64,000 nucleotides of DNA from Callipepla californica brunnescens. Its lineage: Eukaryota > Chordata > Aves > Galliformes > Odontophoridae. The translations under genes were made by a program, and so were the position numbers. The stretch spans positions 4,600,501 to 4,664,500 of the forward strand of contig JALIRH010000027.1 of NCBI GenBank assembly GCA_023055505.1, written 5' to 3'. The stretch's first letter is position 1. Each line of letters begins with the position of its first letter. Shown here piece by piece: positions 53,921 to 64,000 of the stretch. A model generated the notes under the pieces. The model searched no databases and was not told the origin of the DNA. It saw nothing but the letters and a program-made list of their open reading frames with translations.

Positions 53921-55233
53921 TTCCTGTTGATTCCTGTGCATTCTTAAACACGGTGATCTCTTGCCTGCTTCTGAGGTGAGCAGCACACCCCCCCTTTTCC
54001 TCTGATCCAGGCATGAGCCATTCCCACACCCCTTCAGACCTGTGGGCTGGCAATCTCCTGCCATCTCCCTGCTGCACCAGTCTGAGAGCAGCCACCTCCC
54101 AGCTGTGCAGGAGGGGACAGAGGCAGTGACTGCTGTGGGAACAGCGAAGAGTCCCATTAAGGAGGATGTGATTTCTCTTTTGCTGCTTGGGCAAATAGCT
54201 GTAAGAGCAAGTGCTGAGCAAAGCCAACAGGCTTTTCTAGTCCAGCAGCTGTCCTCGTGGCCTGTCTGGCTCCATCATGTACACCTTCCTGTGTCTTCCT
54301 TCTGCTTTCCCTGTGAGAGCACTCATTTCCTCAGCAGGATTTCTATTTGATTCTTCCCACACTTGCCAACACAGTGACCTTTCTGTCTGCGCTGGGGAGG
54401 CAACAGGGAGAGGCAGGCATCAATTTTGTGATAGATCAGCCCTGTGCTTTCTTCTACCACGTGTTCTTGTCCCATCATTTCCAAGTGAGTGGACTAATGG
54501 AGCTATACCTCATCTGACACAACTTGTGCCTATAAGAAATAGCCTGAGGCTTATTACTGCAACAACCCCCTGTCTCCAAGACTGCTTTCCACAGCTATTC
54601 CACTGCACGCCAAGTATTTACAATCAAAGAAGTCTCCCCACTATCAGACCTTTCCAGCCAGTTTATACCCCATCTTCTTGGGACAGCTTTCAGTCAGCCC
54701 CAGGCAAGCCTAGATTCACAAAACCCATTTTCAGAGCATCCTCCACAGCTCGTGCTGCCTCTCCCCCACTCCACCAAGGTGAGACTCCCAAGTCTCCCAG
54801 CCCCAACATCACCCATCTTGAAGCAGTTCCCTGGTTCTTGGGGGCACTGTAGGATGGGGAGACCATTGCTGGGATTCTTGGGCTGCTCTGCCAGGGCTTG
54901 GGTGGTGCTGGTGACTAGCAGCAGGGGCTCTGCAGGTGACATGTTTCCCCTATGGCAGCGTGTCCTAGCCATGCCTAGCTTCTGAGGACACTGTTCCCTG
55001 GGGTGACACGGGGCATTCAGCTTCCACAGCCCCCCAGCTCCTACAAGAGCATTGGGGCAGGGGGCACAGAGCAAGAAGGCTTCAGTTTGAGAGGGATCAG
55101 CATGGGCTCCTCCCCTCTATTACCCTTGCTGGATCTGTGCAGTGCGTCATCAGCCCAGCTTTGAGGCTGCAAAGGGACCCAAGGACAAGAAGTTACCCCC
55201 CAGGACACAGCGAGCAGTACCACTTCACGGGGC
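53921..55233. other. Intergenic, C17orf80 to CPSF4L remnant
   Basis: No gene or repeat recognised. The open frames present have no familiar domain. Confidence 0.55.
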
Positions 55234-55935
55234 TCACAGCCTCCCCAGGCATTTGGTTCCTTCAGGGCAGAACCCAACAAGGCAGTTGGCACACATCACC
55301 CTCTGTATGCTTGTACCTGCACAGGGGAGCTGCCACACACAGAAGAGCTCCCTGTTAGCAGGGGCACAGCCTGGATCTCTGCCAGGCATCCAGTAGCACC
55401 CCTGGACATCCCCCACAGCTCACCCTCCTCTGACTCCATCACCTTGCAGGAGTTGGGGCCAGCAGCAGGGAGCAGACCCCCCCTACCCCATTACCAGCAG
55501 GTGGGGGGCACTGTTCCAGCATCAGAAGCCTCGGGACAGCCCATGGTGCCAGCTGTAGCACCACAGTGTAGGAAGGGACAGTCTTTGCTGCTGCACCCGC
55601 CTGTGGGACCAGGGAGGGGTGAAGGCTGAGACAATACTCACCCAAGCTGAACAGCAGAAATATGGGAGAAACTGGTGCCCACGGACATGCAGCCTCGGGC
55701 TGACACTGATGGCACTTCTTCCCACAGACAGGAGGTGGCATCAGGCGATTGCTTGAGGCCAGACCCAAGGACACGGGGCTTGGGTGGGACAGGCTGTGGG
55801 GTCTTCATTCTTCTCTTATCAAGCCCGGAGTGAGAGCAGTACTTACCACAGTCCTGTTGGACTTCCGTCACAGCCACTGCTCCATAAAGGCAATGCTTGC
55901 AGACCACCACCCACCTCACTTCATTGTGTAGAATC
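55234..55935 (-). pseudogene. CPSF4L: CPSF4L remnant (CPSF4-like CCCH zinc-finger gene), decayed
   Basis: Four pieces of a CPSF4-type zinc-finger protein lie in correct 5'-3' order on the minus strand, in the position CPSF4L holds in mammals. Piece A (55847-55935) reads HNEVRWVVVCKHCL, like GEK-x-VVCKHWL, with donor GTAAGT kept. Piece B ends at 55642 before GTGAGT and resembles the YFYSKFG exon end. Piece C (55491-55600) reads GCSSKDCPFLH, then CP nine residues later as in CPSF4, and stops soon after. Piece D (55234-55316) reads RVMCANCLVGFCPEGTKC, then an early stop. The start of piece D reads YKHT in another frame, so a frameshift separates it from RVMC. Later zinc-finger cysteines are lost and no good first exon was found. 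CPSF4 family members bind RNA in pre-mRNA cleavage/polyadenylation; this copy is probably non-functional. Confidence 0.7.
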
Positions 55936-58283
55936 ACCCTCAGGACATACCCAGCTCGTACCAGTACTGTCTGGGTGCCCCATACGTTAATTTTGGGGTG
56001 TTCAGACCCCAAAAATTGCACAGCTCTGATCCAAAGGAGCACAGCACTGGTAAGAAACAATGGGCTCTGAATAGTCAACCTTCCGTGCTCCAAACCTCCA
56101 TCCTGCAGGATGGGGCCAGCCCAGCAGAAGCACCACAGAAGACACAGCAAAGCAGGGAGAAGCAAACCTAGCTGAGGCAGGAGCCCAGAGCCCTCCATTT
56201 AAAGGGAGAATCTGCCCACATCTGCACTCAATTTGCAGCCCTGATTGCCTGGTGCTGCAGCCCAGCTGCAAGGAGCTCAGCCCAGGCCCCCTAGCCCTGC
56301 TCACAGCCCTGGCGATGTTTCTCTGCATCAACATCTGTTTCCTCTCTGCAGTGCTGGGAGAGCAGCTGGCAGTGGCCCTGATCTGCAGTGGGGTCTGAAA
56401 GGGCTGACTTCACCCCAGGCTGCACGCTCAGCAGGGAGAGCCTGACACCAGAGCTGAATGTGGTCTGCGTGCCATAATCAAATGCCCAGATAACGAGGGA
56501 TGGAGCCTTTTTGTTGCATCTTGGTGATGCAGAGCTGCACCATCCTCAGTCTCACTTTGCAGTGCCACTTCCCCAGGCTCACAGTGGGGACTGCCAGCTC
56601 GCTCCTTGCACCCCATGAGAAACCCCTTTGGCTTCACTGCCAGGCTGGGGGCTTGCACACATGCCAGGCTGCAGCAGCACAAGCAGGACACAACTTTGGT
56701 GTCCTGCTGCCTTCCAAGGCCACCCCAAGCAGTCCCCTGTCCCTCCTCCATCACTCAGTTCCTGCAGCCACCCGCATCCCCGTCACATGCCCGAAGCGAC
56801 GTGGCCTGACACATCGGGGATGGAGACCTGCTCCCATTCTGTCACTAGCTATAAATGCACTGGAGCAGTGCTGTCCGCTTGCTGAATGCTGCCAGCAGGG
56901 CCACAGCCTTGCACTGGACATCCACCAGCACCCAGGAGTTGTCCTGACCACATCCAATGCCGTGTTGCATCCCGCACCGACCTGATGCTCGCTGGCATCA
57001 CAGCGTTGCTCCCCATCAGCCCTGACCCCGCAGTGCTGGGGCTGCTGTCCTGTCCTGCTGTGCAGAGCTGTGTCCCATTTGCACTCGGTGAGCTGTTGCG
57101 CTTTCTGCCCCGTCGGCTCGCGGCAGCGCGGTGCTGCCAAGCAGAGACTGGAGCCGACAGGCGTCACAGCAATGGGAATGGCTTTGTGACAGAGCCAGGA
57201 CCGCTCAGCACCTGCCTTGGGGCTCCCCATCCCCACAGCACCCTCCAGGAAGGGATGCAAACCCCAGAGGCCTTCCCCGCGTACTGCTTCAACAGTGAAG
57301 GGCAGGAGGAGCCTGGTGACCTCTCAGGACACAGCGATCAGCACCATTGGTTTAGGGAGGGATGCTCAGAGCCCAGTGCAGCAGTCCCAGCCCATTGGAG
57401 CAGGGTAGGAGCAGGGCAGAGGCGTCCCGGTGAGCTCAGAGTGGCTGCTGGCCCGGCTGCCAGCTGCAGCTGCTGTTGTTCTCCCATCCCAAACAATAGC
57501 CCAATGTCCCACACCGCAGTGTATTGTGTCGGCACAGGACCCCTTTGTGTCCCCACCGCAGCTCAGCGCCTGCTCTCACCAGCATCATCCTCCCAAGCTC
57601 TTGTGCAGGGTGGGGGACACTCAGCCCAGACCCTCCTGAGGCTGAAAAATAACAGAGCAGCCAAATCCCTCCCTCCTGGTCCGGCCCTGCAAAGCCATCT
57701 TGCTTGACAATGTAGAAGTGCCCCTGGACCACTCTCCCCAACCCATCACCAGGCAGGGGGTAGCAGAAATCCTGCTGTAGGGTGGGAACTCCTGCTGCTC
57801 TGGACACAGCTCCACCATACCCCCAACCCAAGGCTCAGAGCGGGGCACCCCTAGACCCTGGGACTGGGAACAGCCAGTCCTACCCCTCCACCTTCCCCTT
57901 CTCCCTGGCTGAAGGGAGCAGGCTGCAGGAGGAGAGGCCGTTTGGCACGGCTGCCCCTTGGCAGGAGCAGGGCTGGCTGTAAGGGCACAGCCCAGAGCCA
58001 GATCCGGCCAGCAGGAGCTCACCCGCTTCCCCCCCCTCCCCCCCCCCACGCAGCCCCATTCCATTGGGCAGATAGAGCACAGCCGCAGGTGCCGAAACAC
58101 AGCCAGGCTGGCACAGCCCCACAGAGCAGGGGAGCAGCCACAGGGTCAGGGAGGAAGCAACAGCACGGGGTCTGGAAGCAGCACAGAGATACTCCATCCC
58201 CACACCGGACCTGGTGTGGAAGAAGGCAGCCACCCACATCTCACCCCAGAGGAACTCAGGCCACCGCCATCACTAACATTTCC
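55936..58283. other. Intergenic, CPSF4L remnant to CDC42EP4 3' end
   Basis: No gene recognised. A weak hint of the CPSF4L first finger (DQSCAIF) near 56010-56040 is too short to annotate. Confidence 0.5.
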
Positions 58284-58289
58284 TTTATT
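58284..58289 (-). terminator. CDC42EP4: CDC42EP4 poly(A) signal
   Basis: TTTATT on plus is AATAAA on minus, about 770 nt after the CDC42EP4 stop. Confidence 0.6.
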
Positions 58290-59059
58290 CTTCACATTTT
58301 TACATACACGGTATAAAACCCTTTCCTTCCACCCGCCTGCACCAGCACGGCCCCGTGACAGCGACCAGCACGCAGGACCAGGGGGTCCCGGGCATGCATC
58401 CTCCAGGGCACAGACCCACAGTCACATTGGTGTCCCCAGCACAGTCGGTGCCAGGGCCATATGGAGCATGTCACCCCTGGGATGGAGCATCCCTCCAACG
58501 TCTGGGGAGTGAGTCCCCACTGCAGCACAAGGGCAGAGGCTCTCCATCTGCAGAAAGTCCCTAAGAAACCCAGAGCTGCCAGATGTCCCAGGGCTCTGAG
58601 CTCGAGTCCTTCCTCTTAGGAAATGTCCCCTCCGTTAAAAAAAAAAAAAAAAAAAAAGCAAAGAGTAAAGAAAGTTAAGTACAAATTGGAGAGCAGTAAA
58701 AACTGTACGGCGGAAAAAAATATATATATTACTAGAGGGGCTAAAACCTCAAAGCCTCATCCTGTTTGATCCTATATTGCTTTACGTGGGCAGGGGGAAA
58801 AGAAAAAAAAAAAAAAAAAAAAAGGAGCACTAGCATCCAAAATCCAACAGGAAGAACCAAGATTGAGTCCGTTCCTCATCCAGGGATGCGCTGGAGCTTT
58901 CCTGGGGCAGCGCTGTCCTACCTCCATGGGATGGTACCGGCACACCGGGAGGGAGAGGAGTGAACAGTTCCTGGTGCCACCGACCCCAGCACTGGGTTAC
59001 CCATCCCCGTGTCCAAGCAATTGCAAATGAGAACCAGTCCGCTCGGCTCACCGCCCGCC
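58290..59059 (-). other. CDC42EP4: CDC42EP4 3' UTR with two U21 tracts
   Basis: Runs from the stop to the poly(A) signal. A21 runs on plus at 58637-58657 and 58803-58823 would be U21 in the mRNA; a TATATATATT stretch lies near 58721. Confidence 0.6.
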
Positions 59060-59968
59060 CTATACCCTGATCTCATCGTCATCTTCATCGGCGAAGGAGA
59101 ACTCCTTGTCAGGGCGCTTCAGAGGGCCCCGCTGGCTCTGTGTCCCCCCTGGGAGGGGGCTGCGCTCCCCCGGCCCCGAGGCACAGCTGGATGCTGCACT
59201 GCTGTCTCTGGGGCCGCCGGTGCTGCGGGATGGGCTCTGGCTCTGCGTGGCCACTGGAGAACCGGGTACAGCAACATCCCCCTCCTCACGGCTCTCCTCC
59301 GCCTCGAGGTCTTCATCCTGCTCCCACTGCTCCTTATCCATGATGCTCAGCACATCACCGAGCATGGAGGGCCCCAGGTCGATGTGGAAGGACATGATGG
59401 ACTCAGCGTGCTTCATGCCCGCCCCGCTCTTGGCCACCACGACGGGCAGCTCCGTGATGTCCCCGAAGTCGCGCTCATCCAGGCCGGGGCTCAGCGGCCC
59501 GGCAGCCGCCCCATTGACACGCTGCTGCTCTTCGGGGCTCATCTCCTCCGGCATCTTCTTGACGGGACTGGAGGAGAGGCTCTTGGGCAGCTGCCCCGCG
59601 CTCCTGTCCACCTCCTTCTCATTGAGCTGCGGCAGAGAGACGGCGTTCTTCACAAAGAGCGCCGAGTCGCGCAGCGAGCCCAGCATGTCCCGCCGGTCAC
59701 CCCGCGTCACCGACTGCGAGCGCTTGCTGCTGCGGAAGCGGCGGGACAGCAGGCCTGGCTTCGAGACCCCCGGCTCCTCGCCCACCTCCGGCTCTCCAGC
59801 CTTGCTGGTGAGGAAAGAGGTGTCCCCAAAGGCGTCCCCAGCCCGGCCCACGTGCATGGTGTGCCTGAAGTCCCCCAGCGGCGCGCTGATCATCTCGGCC
59901 GTCAGGTCGGCCCGCGAGCGCCGCTTGGAGTGAGCCGAGTTGGAGACGAGCTGCTTGAGGATGGGCAT
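59060..59968 (-). CDS. CDC42EP4: CDC42EP4 / BORG4, Cdc42 effector protein 4
   Basis: Binder of GTP-Cdc42 that controls septin and actin organisation at the cell cortex (BORG/Cdc42EP family). A single coding exon of 302 residues, somewhat shorter than the human protein of about 356. N-terminal MPILKQLVS is followed by the basic patch SKRRSRADLTAEM and the CRIB motif ISAPLGDFRHTMHVG (27-41). Then come RAGDAFGDTSFL, KRSQSVTRG, MLGSLRDSALFVKNA with SLPQLNEKE (BORG homology), SLSSSPVKK, the BORG-specific HAESIMSFHIDLGPSMLGDVLSIMD, and the acidic end DEDDDEIRV. The in-frame non-ATG extension upstream is ignored because MPILKQL is the family start. The shorter length reflects a reduced variable region before the C-terminus. 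A good acceptor at 60052-60051 marks the probable 5' end of this exon. Confidence 0.97.
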   Translation of the reverse strand: MPILKQLVSNSAHSKRRSRADLTAEMISAPLGDFRHTMHVGRAGDAFGDTSFLTSKAGEPEVGEEPGVSKPGLLSRRFRSSKRSQSVTRGDRRDMLGSLRDSALFVKNAVSLPQLNEKEVDRSAGQLPKSLSSSPVKKMPEEMSPEEQQRVNGAAAGPLSPGLDERDFGDITELPVVVAKSGAGMKHAESIMSFHIDLGPSMLGDVLSIMDKEQWEQDEDLEAEESREEGDVAVPGSPVATQSQSPSRSTGGPRDSSAASSCASGPGERSPLPGGTQSQRGPLKRPDKEFSFADEDDDEIRV

Positions 59969-59998
59969 GGTCCCGGCAGTAGGCAGCACGGCTGCTGC

Positions 59999-60037
59999 TC
60001 ACGGCTGCTGCTCCGCACGCAGGGTCGCACCTGGCAT
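59999..60037 (-). CDS. Upstream mini-ORF in CDC42EP4 5' UTR (12 codons)
   Basis: ATG at 60037-60035 reads MPGATLRAEQQP and stops at 60001-59999, 30 nt before the main ATG and inside the predicted exon (acceptor ends at 60051). Possible translational control. Confidence 0.4.
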   Translation of the reverse strand: MPGATLRAEQQP

Positions 60038-60081
60038 CACCTGGTCACTGCTAGGGGACAGGAAAGGGATGTAGTCAGGCT

Positions 60082-60330
60082 TTGAATCATAGGTTGGAAC
60101 CATTAAGACTGGAAAAGGCCACTACGACACCAACCCCAGCCCACCCCACTGTGCCCACTGACCACGTCCCTGAGTACCACATCTCTATGGTTCTGGAGCA
60201 CCTCCACAGATGGTGACTCCCCCACTCCCTGCACAGCTATGCTGCTGCCCGACCGCTCTTCACGAGAAGAAATAGTTCCTAATATCCAACCTGAACTTGG
60301 TGCAACATGAGGCCACCACCTCTCATCCTA
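60082..60330 (-). mobile_element. CR1 LINE fragment, reverse orientation
   Basis: GAATCATAGGTTGGAACCAT, GACTGGAAAAGGCCACTACG, the CCCACTGTGCCCACTGACC segment, then CCTAATATCCAACCTGAACT and CAACATGAGGCCA. Complement of the CR1 3' end, close upstream of the CDC42EP4 coding exon. Confidence 0.92.
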
Positions 60331-62980
60331 AAACAACGCCAGCCCTCATACTGCCAGGCTGCAAAACACAACGCCATAAGCCACAAATGACTCCGATCCC
60401 CCAGGAAAAAGCATCCGTCCCCACACACACACCATTGTAAGGGGGATGGGGTTTCAGACCCCACCAAGCCACCCACACCCTGCTCTGTCCCCTCAGAAGT
60501 GCCAGTCCCCATCCACAAAGCAGACAGAGCTGGGCATGGAGAAGCAGCAGGAAAGTCCCTGATGCAAATGAGCTCGCCACTGTGGTGCCCTTGTCCTGTC
60601 CCGCAGTGACCCTGAGCTGCAGGCTTCCAGGTGTCCCTCCTCCTCCATGAACACTCGTACTTTGTTGCTGCTTTGGAGACAGATCCAGCATGGCAAACAT
60701 GAGGAACCATCACAGCTCTGTGTCACGGCATTGCCACATCCCACCCCTCTCACCCCACTGCCCCAGAAGGGCAAGCTGAGCCCCACAGCAATTGGATCTG
60801 CTCCTCGGGTCACACCACCACGCTTTGGGGACACATATAAAGAGGGACACGGAGGGCACCCACCGCCCCCTCCCCGCTCAGCCCCAGCCCACCAGAGCAG
60901 GGCTCGGTGGTGCTGAGCCTCCGGGAGCTGCGCACCGAGAGGATGCCTGAGATTTTGTTTTTATTTTTTTTTAATTGAAAGAAAGCGGGGAGGAGCAGCC
61001 GCCAGGAGGAATTGGAAACAGACGGCAGGAAGTGTGCGAGGAGCCCCCGGGAGGCACCGCCGGGCTGAGGGGAGCAGAGCAGGGACAGCTCCTGCAGCCT
61101 CATGCGGCCAGTGGCATGCGTGGCAGGATGGGGACAGGGGGGACCCCCAAAGCCCTCTGTGTTGAGCCCACATGTGTCTGTGTCACCCTCACTGCACCCC
61201 CATCCCCCCCCGCACGGCCACCTCACCGTCACTGCTGTGACTCAGGGGTGACAGCTTGCAGCAGAGATGACCAAGGGCCTCTCCCTTCCTCCTTCCCACA
61301 GCCCGGCAGCATGATGGCCACCTCTGTCCTCAGTGCCACCACCGGCCCCATCCAGTCCAGCCCCCGTGGCCACGCAGGGAGGGACAAGGACAGCAACCAC
61401 ATCACTGCACCCCATGGTGTCAAGCAGCCCCAGGTGGTCCCGGGTGAGGAAGAGCCAGAGAGGAAGAGCTCGCAAACGCCCTCTTCCTCCACTCAGGCAC
61501 TGCCAGCAACACTCAGAGGGAAAGGGACAACGGCTCTTCCCCATGTCGCCCAGCCACATCCAGCCTGGTGCAGAGAGCCCGTGGATTGATAACGACAGCA
61601 AGGTCCCAACACAACCCAGCCACATACTCACACACATGCCCCAAACCTTCCCGTGGCACCTGGCTGTCCCTCACCACGCAGCCACGCTGGTCCCGTGTGG
61701 GCAGGCACACTAACCACACGCGGGTACAAAGTCCCCGTTCCCTGCCCCACTCACACAGCATGGCAGCACCCAGAGCTGCAGGGACACAGCGACCCATGGG
61801 GGCTCCAGAGGGGATACCCCCAGCAGCAGAGGTGGAATAGCTGCTCTGTTTCCCACTGGCAATGCCCATACACTGCAGTCACCTCAAACCCAGAGCTGGG
61901 TGGGCTCCCCCCCACCCCCCCCCACACCCCATCATCTCCCCAGAGCCCCCTGCTCCCAGCAGCAGCTCCCACATGTGCACGGTGCAGACGTTTCCCTCTG
62001 CTCGCTCTCCTTTCAGGCCAGCATTCCTGCAGCCTTTAGTTTTACATAAAACAAACACTCCCGGCGAGCTCCCCAGCCGGGCCAGGCAACTGTGCTGGCT
62101 GATTTAGGCCATCTGGGGACTGTCCCTTTCTTGTATTTAGATTTCGGGGCCAAGTTGAGCATTTGTGAGATACTTCGCAAGCCGCGGTGAAGGGGCCGCC
62201 GGGAGCTGGAGCATTACCAGCACGGCCTCCCCATCCAGCCGCCCTCCATCACCATCAGCCTCCAAACGAGCCGTGTCCTCAAAGCTTCAGCCCAATAAAC
62301 CATCTCACAGCGGAGCAAACCTCCCTCAGGGCTTTGCCCCCGGCCCTCCATAAGGGCGATGCTGGAGCAGCCGCCTCCGCCAGCCCCATCCCAATGGGGG
62401 AAACAGGGCACAGAGCCCTCTCCTCCTGTTCTCGCTCGGGGCGAGGAGCAGATCCTGTGACATTCACGCTGTGCATGCTTTCACAAAGGAAACCAGGCCA
62501 GAGCAGTTCCATGGCTGCCTCTCCTGCTGCCTCTGGGATTGCAGCTGTGAAACCCGAGCGGTGCAGCGGGGCTGGCAGCGCTGCCCATTTCTGGGCATGG
62601 CGGGTGGCAGCGAGTCCAGGCAGGGCTTTGGGGATGGGAATAGGATGGGACCTGCAAACAGGGTTTAAGGCTACAAGGAGAAAGCAAAGCAACAGTTCAC
62701 ATTCTGCCTCATCCCTGCTTCTCAACCCTTTGGGACCTTGAGCTTGAAATAGCGAGAGCCTCACGTCCCTGATTTCCCCTGCAAATGGGTGACTGTTCAG
62801 GGACACCCAGATCCTGCACACAGCACGGAGGAGAGCCGAGTCCCAGCCAGCCCTATGCAGTGTTGGCAGTGGGGACCGCTCACCCCATTGCCACTTCCAG
62901 CCCCATCTCACCCCGCTCAGTACCAGTCACCTACCGGGAACCACAGGGGCAAAAGAACAGGGATGGTACACGGGTGCGTG
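60331..62980. other. CDC42EP4 5' intron or upstream region
   Basis: No gene recognised. Likely the first intron of CDC42EP4, since mammalian genes have a distant noncoding exon. Confidence 0.5.
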
Positions 62981-62984
62981 CGAG

Positions 62985-63990
62985 GGAAACGCCGCTCCAG
63001 CCACGCTCCCACGCACCCTGCCTCCGGCTCACCCCGCTCCCAGGCTGGGAGAGCCATCCCATCCAGCCAAGCCGGATCCCAACGAGCCGGGCCGCACGCA
63101 TGCCACAGGCGGCAGCCTCCAGCCCCGAGATCAGAGGATGCTCCCCACCCCGCCGGGGCTGGGGCAGGGGCAGCACAGGACCGGTCCATCCCCAGCACAG
63201 CTCCGGGGCAGGGAGGATGCGCTCAGCCCCGCTCTCGGGGCGCTGCCCCCCCGCCCCGGGCAGCCGTCTCGCACAGCTCTTTGATGTCGCTGCCTGGCAG
63301 ACGGCTGCCGGAGACACTTCTTTCTCAGATGACGCCCTGCCACCTCCGGTCCCAGGAGGGGACCGGCGTGCTATCACACCCCGCTGAGCCCTGCCGGGCG
63401 TGGGGCAGCCGGTCCTGTACGCGTGGGATGAGGAGGCGCCCGGTGAGCTCTGTGCTGTGGGTGACAGGTCTGGTCCTGTCTGCTGGCAGAGGGGATGCGC
63501 GGAGGAGGGAGGCTCCAGCGGTCCGGGCCCGGCTCGGCTCCGGCTGCAGCTATCTGCCCGTAAATCAGAGCTGACCCGGGGAAGCGGCAGCTTGGCGGTG
63601 CCAAAAAGCAGAGCGGCGTTCCCCCAGGGAGCGCTGACGCCCAGGAGCTACATCCCGAGTTCAGCGAGGAGCTATGGGCAGGACGCGCCGTAACACGCAA
63701 GGGAGCAAAGCCCTCCTGCCGTGGGGCCAAGAACCAGCCCGCAGCCACGGAGGGGACGTTTCCGAGGGGAAAGGTTATCTCCTCGCTCCGTCTCTCTCGC
63801 AATAACAGGGGCCGGCCGGGCTCTGACAGGATGCCGGGGCTGTTTAGCCCTCCTGACCTCCTCCAGGCTCCAAATTCCTGCGGTTTCGTTGGGGTGAACG
63901 GGAAGTAAACAGCCCGGCTTCCCACAGCTCACCCCGACACCCCACCTGCCCACACCCCACCAGCCAGCTCGGGGCCCCGCGCTGCCTGAG
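62985..63990 (-). promoter_or_regulatory. CpG-rich region, candidate CDC42EP4 promoter
   Basis: CpG density rises again and several minus-strand GTGAGC donor-like sites occur (near 62886 and 63034). A noncoding first exon could lie here, but none can be fixed from sequence alone. Confidence 0.3.
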
Positions 63991-64000
63991 CTCAGACAAA

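Noticed and set aside
56002..56060. Possible CPSF4L first zinc-finger exon (DQSCAIF)
   Set aside because: Match of a few residues with an in-frame stop; too short to separate from chance.
59106..59933. 275-residue plus-strand open frame
   Set aside because: Lies entirely antisense to the CDC42EP4 coding exon; composition mirrors the GC-rich codons of the real gene and shows no domain.
59009..60085. 358-residue plus-strand open frame
   Set aside because: A second antisense shadow of CDC42EP4, extending into its UTRs, with no recognisable motif.
60331..64000. SDK2, the next gene in mammalian synteny
   Set aside because: No immunoglobulin or fibronectin exon recognised before the right edge.

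Overview
This window looks like bird nuclear DNA, most likely from a galliform close to chicken. Three things point there: compact vertebrate genes with short introns and GC-rich CpG promoters, sparse repeats that are almost all degraded CR1 LINE fragments, and a gene order matching human 17q25.1. All gene names come from reading the encoded protein; no database was consulted. The species call is an inference.

Layout, left to right. (1) The 5' half of SLC39A11 (ZIP11 zinc transporter) is on the minus strand: four coding exons (835-958, 12986-13144, 19027-19065, 19958-20065) and a CpG promoter near 21.2 kb; the rest of the gene lies beyond the left edge. (2) About 4.7 kb of gene-free sequence leads to SSTR2, an intact single-exon somatostatin receptor (26769-27884, +) with a GC-rich promoter and probable noncoding first exon. 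(3) About 5.7 kb without a recognisable gene is followed by COG1 (33600-42237, +, 14 coding exons, complete). (4) FAM104A/VCF1 (43269-50319, minus, three coding exons, complete) converges with COG1 at its 3' end. (5) C17orf80/MTNAP1 (50587-52986, +, four exons, complete) shares a 267-bp bidirectional promoter with FAM104A, which carries a perfect NRF-1 palindrome. (6) Between 55.2 and 55.95 kb, minus strand, are decayed exons of CPSF4L. (7) CDC42EP4/BORG4 (59060-59968, minus) is one coding exon, with its upstream noncoding region running to the right edge.

The genes share no pathway. They are a conserved syntenic block of housekeeping genes (zinc transport, Golgi tethering, p97/VCP cofactor, mitochondrial nucleoid protein) around a hormone receptor and a Cdc42 effector. 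The most interesting part is the MTNAP1-CPSF4L interval. The last three exons of MTNAP1 encode an almost complete ATP synthase subunit f (ATP5MF) homologue fused to a Zn-knuckle protein, and its neighbour is a zinc-finger gene related to CPSF4. In mammals ATP5MF and CPSF4 are also neighbours, so the pair looks like one half of an ancient duplicated block. In this genome the CPSF4L half appears to have died.
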